Below, in pieces: positions 25,201 to 36,409 of a stretch of DNA of 64,000 nt. The position numbers and the translations under genes were made by a program. Position 1 is the first letter of the stretch. Each line of letters starts with the position of its first letter. Source of the stretch: Taenia hydatigena (taxonomy: Eukaryota; Platyhelminthes; Cestoda; Cyclophyllidea; Taeniidae); NCBI GenBank assembly GCA_036345935.2, contig JADWOT020000001.1, positions 682,001 through 746,000 on the forward strand, given 5' to 3'. A model generated the notes under the pieces. The model had not been told where the DNA came from, made no database searches, and saw only the letters and a list, made by a program, of their open reading frames with translations.

Positions 25201-26505
25201 AGTAGTGTCATCCATAGGACACATTCACAAGTTGAATCTTTATCATGACAACCCATTCATCTTCATGCCTCTTAGTCATGCAATTTCAAATCAAAATCAT
25301 CACGATGGTGGTAAAACAATCCAAACCGTAATTACTTGCGCATCGTCATAGGCGCATCACCGAAGCACTGTAGAAGGATGGACAAGGGTAGACTAGACTA
25401 GCCTAGACTAGACTAGACTGTCTGTATCACAATTCATGTCAAAATGCTGACTTCATACCGCATCATTTTAGATGCTACTTCATTGGCAAAGCGAAATCGT
25501 CTAGAAAGATTTTGATGTCAAACAAAGCCTAGCCTTTTATCGTACGATGTGCACTGAATGCATTACGCCCACATTTTATGCCCTGCCAAAGATGGCACAA
25601 CTGTGCCTCATTATTCTTACAGCATGAAGATCGCATTACGAGACATTACCTCAATGACAAACATATGAAGCCAAACCACCACCATCTTCTGCCTCTCTCA
25701 GCAAGTTGGCATCCGATTAAGACCAGCCTATTCCCCTAGACCAACTTGTCATCATTCTGCTCATCGCTCTAATACGATCTGTTCGTTGATCACACCAGAC
25801 CACAACCAACTCATGAACTGTCTCGTCTTGCTTTTCTCCAATTTACCACAGATCTCGCTTCAGCTATCCATCCTTGCTCCAACATCTCAACATTTCACAA
25901 GTCAATAGAGGCTTGTATGCAACAGTTCGCTGGGAGTCCACCCTACCATCCCTCGCCTGCTCCTAAGATGACAAAGATTCCCTCCTGCTGCATTCCCAGC
26001 ATAAATGTTGAGGTGAGGGTAGAGCAGCACCTCACATTTGTGTTCTCAAGGGCGTTTCTCCAACCAACTGAGTCGTACATGCAAGATGCTAGTGACGCAG
26101 ATGAATAGACTTGCTTGAAACACCCCGAACCCAGTCACACCCACAAGGTTTCAAGCGCAATACAACGAGCCGGAAAAGGATTATCCTCTGTCACACAAAA
26201 TGCTGGCAGAATTAAGCGAAATGAAATCATCGATACCAGCATCCCTACTGCCGTGGATTTCAAATGTATTTTATAAAATGAACAAGTAGCATGAACAGAA
26301 GGCGTTAGTGTCACATAGATTGTTGACGGTCTTCGCATTTGGCTACACCCACATCAAACTCAGAATGCAAAACTGAGATGACGAGTTCAACGGCGTGCTA
26401 TTTGGAGACTAACCAGGCAGGTAGTACAGGATGGCGACTATGTAGGAAGAGGTCAATTTCTCCCACCTCACACATCCACTGTTAGACTCACTGCCGCATA
26501 TTCAG
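19237..26505 (-). repeat. Palindrome A, right arm (7.27 kb)
   Basis: Near-identical reverse complement of 3,408-10,686. Visible differences are single substitutions, for example in the mirrored segments near 10,050/19,870 and 7,610/22,310, plus the shorter pentanucleotide tract. The inner end starts inside a truncated family B repeat, and the outer end abuts a family D relative at about 26,506. No coding gene was recognised in the arm. Confidence 0.95.
23386..23447. repeat. (CCTT)n microsatellite, mirror of 6,476-6,538
   Basis: Reverse-complement copy of the (GGAA)n tract in the left arm. The equal coordinate sums on both sides show that no length change has accumulated here, which is notable for a microsatellite in a duplicated segment. 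Confidence 0.95.
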
Positions 26506-26539
26506 TGTCCATGATACACCTGTGGATGGTGCTCCGGGA

Positions 26540-27230
26540 CTGAAATGCACGTTTTGCGACGTAAGCAAGTGAAGTTCCGTCTATGGTGATTAATGCAATG
26601 TCTGCAAGACTCTCCCTGGATAAAACAATGTTGGCAAAGTGAGGATGTATGAATGCACATAAACGACTCTCTTGGCATACGTTTATGGACATTGGCGCTT
26701 GTTTTCGTCGGCTTTTTAACAGAGCACATGCGTGCACTGTGCTCTCGCCAACGAAGGGTTAAATTTAGTTGTGATGCGTTATAATGAGGCGTACGATGCA
26801 AAATTGGCTAAATCAATTAAGCAATCGTCCGATTTGTAGCAATAGGGATTTCGCAGAAAGAAGGTGGGAGTTAGAGGGCATTTCTTGCAGATGCGGACGA
26901 TCAATCGGGGTTGCCTTAACCGAGACTCGTAGAAGACGAAACTATGGACATAACCGCAAAGCCGCGCCTTTAAGCTGGAAATGCCAATCACACAGTACGT
27001 TGTGCATGCACTTGCACTCACCAAACGCAAAAGAATCCAAGCGCTTTGACGTCGTCGATGAGGTGAAGTATAGTGATGAGCACCGTGCTGCATCACAACT
27101 GAGGCGCAGATCTTTACATTGCCGTCTCCTGCATACGCCATGACTAAAGTTATTCCCACATGACAATGTCTCACTTCTTCGCCATATCGAGGTTAGAGCA
27201 TCCGCACCACGCATTATCTACTTTAACAAG
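26540..27230 (-). repeat. Dispersed repeat shared with 15,940-16,690
   Basis: Inverted relative of 15,940-16,690. It contains a family D-like part (26,540-26,780) and the part ending at 'ccgcaccacgcattatctac' near 27,225. Minus-strand frames resemble the frames of the other copy but are interrupted differently, so no intact gene is supported. Confidence 0.65.
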
Positions 27231-27299
27231 GAGGAAACGTGCCAACGGACTCATCTGCATCAACGCATCTTCGTATGCTCACTCACTCTTCCTCCCTCA

Positions 27300-28880
27300 C
27301 TGTCAAGGGGCAGATCTCAGTCCCAATCCATAGCCTGGCTTCGAGTCCACTTCAACAGAAGTCACGACAGGAGTGAAAATCTCGCCTCAGGGACTATGAG
27401 GGGTTATGCAACGGCGAATGCTCCGAAGTGAAGTCAGTTTAGCCAGCGCTTGAATTCTGCTGCCTACTCCATGCATCTGTCGAGGCCTCCTCGCTCATAT
27501 GCCCTACTGATTTGCACCTTCGCTCTTTCCTTACCTCATTCTACCACTCGCCAATGCTAATGCAGCATTTATTCATTTTAGGCCGGATGCACGATCAGGT
27601 TACCAATTTTCAAAGAAAAGTTATTTGGTCTGAAGGACAAGTGCGTATTTTGGAAGGTGGAAAACGGCAAAATTCGTTCATACACAACAGGAGTGAAACA
27701 GCCAACAGTAAATTGAAAAGCTTGTGTTTATAGGTGCAAGTGAATGCAAAATAATTGTTGGCACGTAGTGAGAGAATAAATAATGGAACAAACCCGCACT
27801 CAGGTATTCAAAATCTGTACCTCAGACATCAGTTGCTTGTATCAGCGTAACTTTGTTCGCAATGGAAAGACATTTACTCCATAGGCATCGGAGCAATCCC
27901 AATCGTTACGTAAGCCCTACCACCTGCATAAATCCCTTTGCTTGAAATTCTCATTCTGTCTCATCTCCGCTTTTGCCACATTCTCTCTTCAATTGAACGA
28001 TTCGAATCTAGAGACGAATATTTTGGTGGCCTGGAGCACCAGTCTGGATTGCTCAACCCGAGGGAATCCTGGCAACTTAAATGCGTGCAAGGAATGTCAG
28101 TGGACAGCGCCTTCACTTACGTCGAAGAGCACGTAGTTTGCAAGCGCTTAAGTGCCGATTCATTAGTCTAAAGCATATCAATCGAAGTGAGATTGAAGTT
28201 GTCATAAGATTATCATTGATCTGATTTAACGGGATATGCCAACACAATGCTGTTCAGGGAAGCGTTGCAGTTGGCCTCCAATTCGTCCACCCACAGTTCG
28301 CCTCAAATATGCAAGCGACGAAGCAGATGCAGTGATTGAGTTGACCCTGCGTCAAAATGCTGATTCACATAACCATCTGTAGCTGATAGATCCAACCCTT
28401 GATGTAAGGCTCATGGTCACTTTCTCTACCTTGACTGATTCCACACTTAGTCAACAAATTGAACAGACTTAATAGATATCAGACACCACGATCCATAACA
28501 CCGAGATTTTGACTTCTAAAAATCAAATAAATAAATCTTTACAACACTGACTTCTTTTTCGGTTTTTTGGCAAAATCAGCTAGATAAATTGTGAGATGGT
28601 GCAAATAAATGGATTCCTTTTAGCAAACAATGTTTGTAGTTTACTATTATAGCGTCTCCTTAGCATTTTGCTTCAAATTGAGGTGCTAGAAAGCAAAACA
28701 CCAGTCGAAATGGAGCAGATGTCTCTGAGTGAAATTGCATCGTTGCTGAAGCGAGATGTCCACTCCTGCCGTGACTGCTGTTCGAGTGTACTCAAAGCGA
28801 GGCTATAAATTGTGCCCATCGCAAAGTATATCTCGTCTGCTTGTGAATTCGACAAGTGCTAAACAAGACAAGTGCCGAAT
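27300..28880. mobile_element. Putative non-autonomous element bounded by inverted family A repeats, copy 2
   Basis: Colinear with 16,740-18,240. It has a minus family A copy at 27,300-27,600 with a degenerate TATA position, an interior sharing several 18-20 base blocks with copy 1, and a plus family A copy at 28,700-28,880 with a core tataaat at 28,804-28,810. The interior at 27,938-28,171 has an open frame without a recognisable domain. It is placed as a transposon-like unit by structure only. Confidence 0.45.
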
Positions 28881-31800
28881 AAGGTGAGAGGATGTCGACG
28901 TGCATCATGGTGGAGATGCAGTTCTTTCCAGTGCCCTTCTCGCAAGTTTGCTTTCTAGCCACACTACAGTTGTGAAGCACATGCTTAAAAGATTAAAGAC
29001 ATTAAAAAACTGCGAAGCAAGGCTTCAGAGAATGTGTGAGTAAGGGAGATGAACTGTTTCAACGGCATCCACTCGCCATCGTTCGCTTGCTTGCGAGTCC
29101 ATCCACGTGCCGTGTCTCACTGTTGGGCGGCTGCCCTCGGTCCCACTTTACAGTTTACTCGAGGGCCTCTCAACAGCGGTCACGACAGGAGGATGCGGTT
29201 TCACACAGCAATGTCTGTTCCGAAGCAGGGCAGAAGTTTGTAAAATAGTTTTGACAAAGTATTGATGGTGTGTACTGCTCGCCCTTTTTATCAAAAAACC
29301 AAAACTTTGAAACAACCAAAACACAGGAAGCAGCGAAAGGGTGTCAGATGTTGGCATTAAAAATCTAAGCATCGAATTTCGTTCCAGGCTAGCAATTTTG
29401 TAGACAAACAATGGCATCAGTCAAGGCGGGGAACCGATCATGAGTGTAACTAGAGGGAGTGGCACTGTCAGCTGTGGACAGCCAACCCAAGAGCTGAACC
29501 CACTTCGTTGCATGCATTTGTGCGATTCAATCTAGACAGCCAAGCATGAGGTTGATGGCGATGCTTCCTCCTACGCAGTTGGCTCGTGAGGTTTTGTCAG
29601 TTAGGTCAACCTCACTCCCGTTTTGGTGAAGGTGCTTCAACCCACGTGCATTTGGACATGAGTAAAGCTGCTCTTAATCAAATTTCTCATCATGCCTTCC
29701 ACAAAACGCACCAAAGCAATTTACAGAACCGCTTCGGTATGCCTGCACATCGAAGGGCTTCATCGATCTCCTTCCATTATGCTGATTGCGTGGATTGCAT
29801 AAAACTTTGAAATTAATGCCAAGAAAGAGAATAATTTGCCCAATTCTATCGTGCTTTAGCCAAGTAGGCGATAAAAGATGAAAATTTGGCAGCTATCTAC
29901 CGATTGAATTAAGTACACGAGGATTAGAAGTCGAGTCAGCAATTGTTAGGGAATGTGGAAGGACGCGCTGCATCGAGCCTTGTTTTGGAAGCGACTGTCA
30001 CAGGAATACATCCCCAATAAACATTTCCCACTCAACCCTTACACAACGGTACATCAAGTTGATGCCGGTAGTCACTTAGCCCTTGAAAATGCCAATGTGC
30101 TAAAGATGTGGAAGAGAGCTGGTACTCCACAAGTGTTGAAGGGAGGACGTACTGCCGTACTTACAGACTACGAAGGCCAAAGCTGTACTTGGACGCACAA
30201 TTTTCGGCGTTTCTTTTGGTCGGTTCTCCCAGCGGGCAAAATTTGTAAGACATTTCCTCTTTCTGTTCGCATCAGCAAAATGCTTCTTTAAAGTTGATGA
30301 ACAGCATTTTAGCAAGTAATTCAATTCAACGCAACGTAGAATTCTGGATGTGGAATATAACGGGATCCCAAACACTAACTTCAACATGAAAGCATTCCTT
30401 CTTGCGGCACGTCCGATGGAATCTCAGGCAGCTCTACCAAATCGGCTTCACGACTTCAGCATCACTGGATGAATTCGTTGAATAGAGGCCTCTGTTCATA
30501 AACAGTTCTGACTGACACTTCTGACCGCCAAACTAATCATTCTCGGTGTTAGAGCATCGGATCTAAAACAGGAATTTGCAGGAAACTGATGTAGGACGGA
30601 CTGAAGTGCTTAAGAGAAAGGATTTATGCAGTTGGTGAGGGTTCCATGGGGAGTTGGAATTGTGGCTACCTGGAGGATTGCGCCAATGTCTTAGGAGCAA
30701 ATGCCTTCTCAATGTGGACGAGGCTGCAAAGATTCAAGTGATGAAGGTCTGGGGTGGAGAATCAAATAGCGGAATGTAGGACCGTTTCATTCATTGTGCT
30801 CGCGTTGTGTGCCAACACAAGAAAGCAAATGTACATAGGTGGCTGCTGCATTCATGCCATCTAACCCGACTCCATTTGTTTATAAGACCTCACGAAAAGG
30901 TGCATTTTTAGAAGTTCATTTGAACCGATTGTGTATTCGTGATGAGAATGGTAAAAGGAGGTAGGAAAACCGCAAGGGCGTGTAAAGTTAGAGCGCCTGA
31001 ACAGAGCTAGTATAAGTGGTGCATGAGGTAGACAGCAGGCATTGAGGTGATGCCATAGCTGACCTCATTTTGGAGCAGACACCGCTGCGTAAACTCGTGT
31101 CGTCGACGAGGGCAGATTTTCACTTCTGTCCTGACTGCTGATGAAGTGCCCTCGAATCGGGGCTATAAAGTGGGAAGGACTGAGAGCGGCTGCCTGACTC
31201 TGAGGGAAGGCGCACGAGCGACAACGTGAGCGAGGTGTAGCTCTTCAGTGCGAAGGAATGCATTACTTGTACCTGGTAGGATGTGACGGTTGCTTTGGTG
31301 TTGCGAATGATTGTGCACACATGGCTTGAAGTAAAACAGCCAACTTGTGGTCAGTTTGCACCTCATCTAGAGTGTTTGAATCACGAAACATTGTTCCACC
31401 CTATGACTGCATTTATTTGCTCTCCGCTTTGCGGATAGTTGTTGAATTAATCGTTTATGCGGATACTCCAACTGCAATGCGGTTGGAAGGCAAGAATTTG
31501 CTGTGTAGAAGTAACTTCGGCTATGCGACATGCAGAAATCACACTAAATTAACTACATCCCAGCTATAGTGCAGTTTGATGTATATCATCATTGCTATGC
31601 TATTCAGAGAGATCAAAACGCCTCCGTTTTAATGATTATTCGTTTAGTACTTAGCAGACAAACGTGCAGTCTAGACACATTCTATGATGCGCTCTTCCAT
31701 CTCGGAGATCTGCCTACCTCAATCATCCCCACAGTCATCTCACTGATGGGCTTCGGTTGTGACTACCGCGGTTGTCGCTCCGATTTGCAGGAGCAGAGTT

Positions 31801-32470
31801 TACTTGCAACAAAATGCTTCTATAACTACCACTTTACCCTTGTCTATTTCCTGTTGCCACAACTGCAACAACCACCTTACTGTTTCTGCTGGTTTCGAAT
31901 CAGACGTCTCATTATGGTCTGTTGTATCCAACTCCAACCTTTCCGTCGGTTCGAGCCCAGTGTACGTAAGCGCACTATTTGAACATTGATGAGATCAACC
32001 TGAAATGTGCAATGAAACCCAAAGTTGCATTCGCACATCGTTTCTTTTCCCTTACTGCCCTCTCCAGGCCCTGCTTTATCGAAAATACTTGATTCCCTAT
32101 AGACTCAATGGTGCTTATTCATGTCACGAGTCTCGTGCATCCCATTTGCATTGTACCGTTCACAGGTGTCCTGTAGCAAATGAATGTGTCTCAGCAAGTC
32201 TAACAGTTGTTGTGCAGGGCTAGATAAATTGCGACTTCGTCATCCCTTTACTCTAGCAGCCTTACCACTCTCCTAGCCTTGTGCTAAAGGTAGGTTTAGT
32301 CATAAACAAAGACCCTCAAGCTGACTGCATTATCCAGACATTGTCTGCCCATCTCACTCGTTGTAAGCTTACAGGTCGAACGAGTGTTAATAAAGTCTAG
32401 TCGCCATTTTGGAAAAATGATTTGAATCACCGACAATGCAAACCAGACTTTGAGTGGTTGCACAATTGCG
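28881..32470. other. Repeat-rich intergenic stretch with two more family A copies
   Basis: Family A copies lie at 29,110-29,240 (minus, TATA position degenerate) and 31,060-31,210 (plus, tataaag at 31,164-31,170), bracketing a 1.8-kb interior. Two longer open frames, 29,953-30,291 plus (112 codons) and 31,569-31,982 plus (137 codons), show no domain or splice evidence, and overlapping frames of similar length exist. I find no supportable gene here. Confidence 0.4.
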
Positions 32471-32479
32471 TCATGGGTT

Positions 32480-32860
32480 AGGTTTGGTTATTTTTGTTAG
32501 TCTAGTGAAAGTTGACCTTTTCATGGGCTCTCTCACACAAAACACCTCGGCTGGTGCGAAACTGGTAGAGTGAATCCACATTTGAGTGTTCGATTGGATG
32601 GCTTGTGGTGTGAGGTGCTTGGATGTTGTGCAGCCGTTTGCTCTTTTTACCCACAGATGATTGGCACATCTGTGCGTACCTCTCCAAGGCTGCGAGTTAA
32701 GTTCTTCCAACAGCAATGCTGTGTCGTTAGTGCTGATGTGGGAAGAATCTTTGCAAGGCTCTTACGAAGCTTCAGGCAGACGAGGAGGAGGAAGTGGTGG
32801 TGCGATATGAGGTGAAGATGTGCTGCATAAGGAGCCATCAGCTTGCAGAGATTTCAGCTT
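32480..32860 (-). repeat. Family C dispersed repeat, diverged copy 3
   Basis: The minus strand aligns with 10,970-11,300: a 'catcacttcctcctc'-like block, then the segment around 'gaagaatttgacttgcagcc', then 'ggctgcacaacatacgagta', each recognisable with many substitutions. It is far older than the 2,060/10,770 pair, so family C has been in this genome for some time. Confidence 0.6.
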
Positions 32861-32869
32861 GCTCATTAT

Positions 32870-34000
32870 TATCGGCAGTCATATTTAGCACTGGTTATTG
32901 TTCCTCTACCTTGCATTTCCACTCTGATTCGCTTACCTTAGTGCGCTACACTTGTTTAATTTCGCATTCACTTGCATTCTTCATTAATGGAGGTGCAATG
33001 CTGATTTATTGTCTTGTTGGAGCGCGATAGACGCATCTCAAGCTTGGTTGGATTTAAAGCGGTCCAGAAAGATGTATTTGTGGGAGTTGCGTCGCATGGA
33101 AGATTAAGTTGATTAATATTTGTAGAAGTGCGGAAGTGTCTGGTCACAGCTATTTCGAGCAAATGTGAATGTCCACTTTAGTGGACCACATTTGAGCAGT
33201 GGCATTCAACTCACTGCATTCATCCTGCTCAAGACTGCACGATGCACCTCGTTGATTGCCACGCATAGAGCAGTCAGTGTTGGTGGCCACACAAGCTCAA
33301 AAGAAAGACCTCCAAATGCGCTACCCGCCCCTTTTTTCCAGCCTGCAGTCTAAGTATTGGTCTGTTGCTAATAGCGTGTAAAATTTGTATCCTAATTACA
33401 ATACTGCTTGCAAATTCAAGTGAATACCGCGAGTGTTTATGCTTCTTCGATGATGAGCAGGTGGTTCAGGTGATTAAGGTGGTTGGAAAGATATGGGCAA
33501 GAGCGGGTTGAATCTGTGTCTATTCCGAATTGACTTCCTCTTGCAACACCACGATTCCATTGACGAGTTTCAGGACTTGGCAAAGTTAATCCCCTCACTT
33601 CTCATTTTCCACTAAATATGGTGTGCCTCGCTGAAGGCATTTGGGAAACGCTGTGAAGCACAGTGATGAGAAAGACGACATTTATTTGTCTCATTGATGA
33701 CCTGCGGATGAGAGAATAGGTGGATGAATTTATGAAAATGTGGGCGGAGGAAAGACAAATAAACGAGCAGTGCTGCATTGAAAATGTGCTCCAGAACTAA
33801 CTCGCGACCTGTGCACAGGCGACATGACACAGCCTGCATGAAGACGTCGACATTCTCTCGATAATGTGCATGCAGTTCGTTGACTTGGATCACTTTCTTG
33901 TACAAACGCATGCTTGCACACTATTTCTCCCTTTTGTACTCTACTTACCAACAAAATAGTTGGTGTTCGCAGCTTTGCAGCACAATCCTTAAAAGTTAGC
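32870..34000. other. Intergenic, nothing recognised
   Basis: Short overlapping open frames on both strands (for example 33,612-33,911 minus) are without motifs. The stretch ends at the polyadenylation signal of the minus-strand gene at 34,009. Confidence 0.35.
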
Positions 34001-34008
34001 TCATCAAA

Positions 34009-34014
34009 TTTATT
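34009..34014 (-). terminator. Polyadenylation signal AATAAA
   Basis: Canonical hexamer on the minus strand (TTTATT on plus), about 37 bases downstream of the stop codon of the minus-strand open frame ending at 34,052. Its position supports a real 3' end there. Confidence 0.55.
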
Positions 34015-34051
34015 TCCGCGAAACTTATTTTCGGAAGTGAAATGAACGTCA

Positions 34052-34965
34052 TTAACAAAGAATGGAGCTCAGGAATTTGTGAAGGTCCAGTTTAGTCTTC
34101 TGCGTAGCCCAACTCTTCTTGTCAGTGTTATTCTTGTCGTTTTCAGTGCTTTGACCACTGCGCGCGCTTAACGAAGGACGAATACGACACGCCAAACTTC
34201 GCAGAGCAGAGCGACTGATGTTCTTCATTGGCGATGCACAAGGAAGGCCTGATCGACGAACCGCCAAAATATGGCATTGATTTGAATGTTCTCAATTGAG
34301 ACAGAACGATGCTTTACTGCTGAAGTATGCTGCACACATGCTTTTTCTTTCAAGGGGACCTTAATCTCTTTGGAAATCATTTCACGCTCCATTGGCTGAT
34401 TGACGATACGCTTTATGCGAAAATCGCAGTCAATTTGGAAACGGCGATGAGACTCTTCACGTTAGATGTTATATTTTTGTGTATTTTACCAAAACATTCA
34501 ACGAACGACGGCATGACGTTTCTTCCTCCATTTAGTTCCCACCTCGCATGCCGTAGTAGAAGGGGCTCCTGATCTAGCGAAGAAACTGCTTCCACATCGC
34601 TCAGTATTAAGATTGCGTTGGTGCCCATTTTGAAATCCATCACCGACCAGACATCGATGTGTGATTGTGCGGACTGCAGTGAACTAATAATAAAATAAAG
34701 CGGAGACGAGCAACTGCAAGAAAACTGGTAAGCACTCGAATGTAAATTATAAGCATAAAGGAAGAATAGCGCTGTCAACCGATCACTCTCGTCACCACTG
34801 ACTCGAAAAAGAGACTTAAACTTAGACTCCGACTCTGGCACGGATTCGTGTTCACACTCAGACAGACCTCATGCACATAAAGCGCTCCGTAAAATATGCG
34901 CCAACGAGCTCATCATCTTCAACTTCTTTAGCACACTTTGCAGTAGACCAGAAGATCAGATCGCT
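34052..34965 (-). CDS. Unidentified multi-exon gene, 3' part
   Basis: I do not recognise the product. Protein-like exons in order on the minus strand are about 34,868-34,965 (acidic, starting SDLIFWSTAKCAKEVEDDEL), about 34,803-34,850 (ending SKFKSLFR), 34,543-34,673 (acceptor CTGCAG, donor GCGAG/GTGGGA, containing IDVWSVMDFKMGTNAILIL) and a last exon about 34,052-34,248 that is basic and Ser-rich and ends in a stop. A canonical AATAAA follows at 34,014-34,009. Not all exon phases join cleanly in my model (first to second exon, and into the last exon), so at least one exon or boundary is missing or wrong. Exons upstream of 34,965 were not found. The part above 34,541 is duplicated at the right window edge. 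It lies downstream of the TRPM gene on the same strand. Confidence 0.4.
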
Positions 34966-35470
34966 CTACATAGTTGTCCAAAATATCCTACGTTTAACCC
35001 AACGACAAAGTAGCATAGCTGGTGAGGTTAAGACTTTGGCCAGCACACTATTTTATCACAGATGTCACTGAGACGTTGCCGTTGCCAGAACAGGAAAAGA
35101 AACGAAATTGGAGGAAATAACCATTGGAAAGTAAAAGTAATGAAGGGATGGTTGGAGCCCAAACACCATTAAGCAGCTTCTCCTCCACCTTCCATCTTCA
35201 ATTCGTGGATGATTTTGCCTTCTCTTACCACTACGTGTCTAATCGAAGCACATTAAATAGGGTCATCAATCTCATCATCGTTTCTGCGGCCAGTTGACTC
35301 CGAGATGCGGTTATTTACTGTCGATCGGAAAAGTGGCCCGTGCTCACAACTAGAGAGGAAGCAAGCAGCAGGACATCACCACCGAAGTATCATGGGCGCA
35401 ATCTTCGATGCATTTTAAGGTTGAGGAAACGCTATCGCTTTTCCATTTGGCATCCCCCTTATATGTAAGT

Positions 35471-35821
35471 CTACAAACGTAGTTGTTCCTCAGCTTCAAG
35501 CACAGCAGAAGCAGCCATGTTAGCCTTGCCGATCAGTGGACCTGTGTTGCGCACATTGTAGAATTTGCCCTAAACCGCGAAATGCGTCCACGTTCAGTGG
35601 ACTGAGAAGGAGCTGCTCTCGAGTTGCAAGTTTGTGGGCATTCAAGTCACCTAGGATTGTCCATGAGGAAGTAACCGAAGGTGCCACCATAGTTTGCCAA
35701 CGGTGGGAAAACTTCCAAATGCCAGGACGTGTTTTCCAGGTGACTTCCACGACCACGCTTGGCGTATGAAAGTTTCTCAAACGCTGATGCGACTATGTTG
35801 TTCTTTTCAGATTCGTCCATT
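35471..35821 (-). CDS. Possible small coding segments downstream of TRPM copy 1
   Basis: Mirror of 62,721-63,070. On the minus strand a 57-codon frame opens at ATG 35,821-35,819 (start MDESEKNNIV) and contains SWHLEVFPPLANYGGTFGYF. A second protein-like frame (FYNVRNTGPLIGKANMAAST) ends at the stop at 35,473-35,471. A plausible intron with GT and AG ends separates them, but the phases of the two frames do not join in my model. The product is not recognised. It could be a small mitochondrial or membrane protein gene, a pseudogene or chance. Confidence 0.3.
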
Positions 35822-36009
35822 CATGGCAGAGTCCCCACGTCTGCAGTGAGCAGTCCACAAATTCAAGAACGCCACCTCTCTTATGACCACCAAATGAAGC
35901 TGTCAGCTACGCGTAATTAGAGGTGAAGGCTACCGCACTACAGTCTATGAACAAAGCTGATGGAATCAAAGCACACTTCACTCACTCATCCTCCCTCTTC
36001 TCGTACAGG

Positions 36010-36168
36010 TTTCGATGTCCATCTAAGGTATTTGTGCTCAAACCATCTGTGTTACCACATAAGGAGCTGCCACAGAGCATGAGCGACAATTCCTTTCTCT
36101 CGTTGAACCCCGATTGCTCAACTGTCACTGCTGCTGCAGCCTCTACGAAGCCTGTACCACTGACTTGA
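36010..36168 (+). CDS. Possible terminal exon on the opposite strand, convergent with TRPM copy 1
   Basis: On the plus strand, an acceptor-like TCTCGTACAG is followed by a 53-codon frame (starting RFRCPSKVFVLKPSVL, ending STKPVPLT and stop). ATTAAA lies at 36,177-36,182, nine bases after the stop. The product is not recognised and no upstream exon is identified. It would end about 240 bp from the TRPM stop codon in convergent orientation. The mirror is 62,373-62,531 (minus). Confidence 0.25.
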   Translation, partial: FRCPSKVFVLKPSVLPHKELPQSMSDNSFLSLNPDCSTVTAAAASTKPVPLT

Positions 36169-36409
36169 CAAATCCCATTAAATGCTACTCATTTTTAAAG
36201 TTTTGTCATGTTCTTTTAAATTAGGCTAAAGCCAGCACAAATGCGGTATTTGTTGTTAGAAGACAACTGTGGAGGAGTAAACGCAAAGTGTCCACTGACA
36301 CCACTCGGAAAGGGGCAAGAGAGACATAAAATGAATGAAGTAGGTAAAGGCAGACAGCGCACCGTCGCTGCACATGCATGAAATTACTGAGGATTGGAGA
36401 CTGCCGCCT

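Noticed and set aside
29391..29410. Sequence 'gcaattttgta' reminiscent of the end of flatworm spliced-leader RNAs
   Set aside because: The preceding leader sequence, donor site and snRNA-like body are absent.
29953..30291. 112-codon plus-strand frame
   Set aside because: No recognisable domain, no splice or polyadenylation context and a comparable antisense frame (30,100-30,387).
31930..31970. tRNA-like B-box sequence (ggttcgagccc)
   Set aside because: No matching A box or cloverleaf could be drawn from the surrounding bases.
31569..31982. 137-codon plus-strand frame
   Set aside because: It overlaps another open frame of similar quality and has composition typical of chance frames. No motif was identified.
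1..34000. CRISPR-like or tandem-satellite arrays
   Set aside because: Repeats are dispersed, inverted and of variable spacing. No regularly spaced short direct repeats were found.
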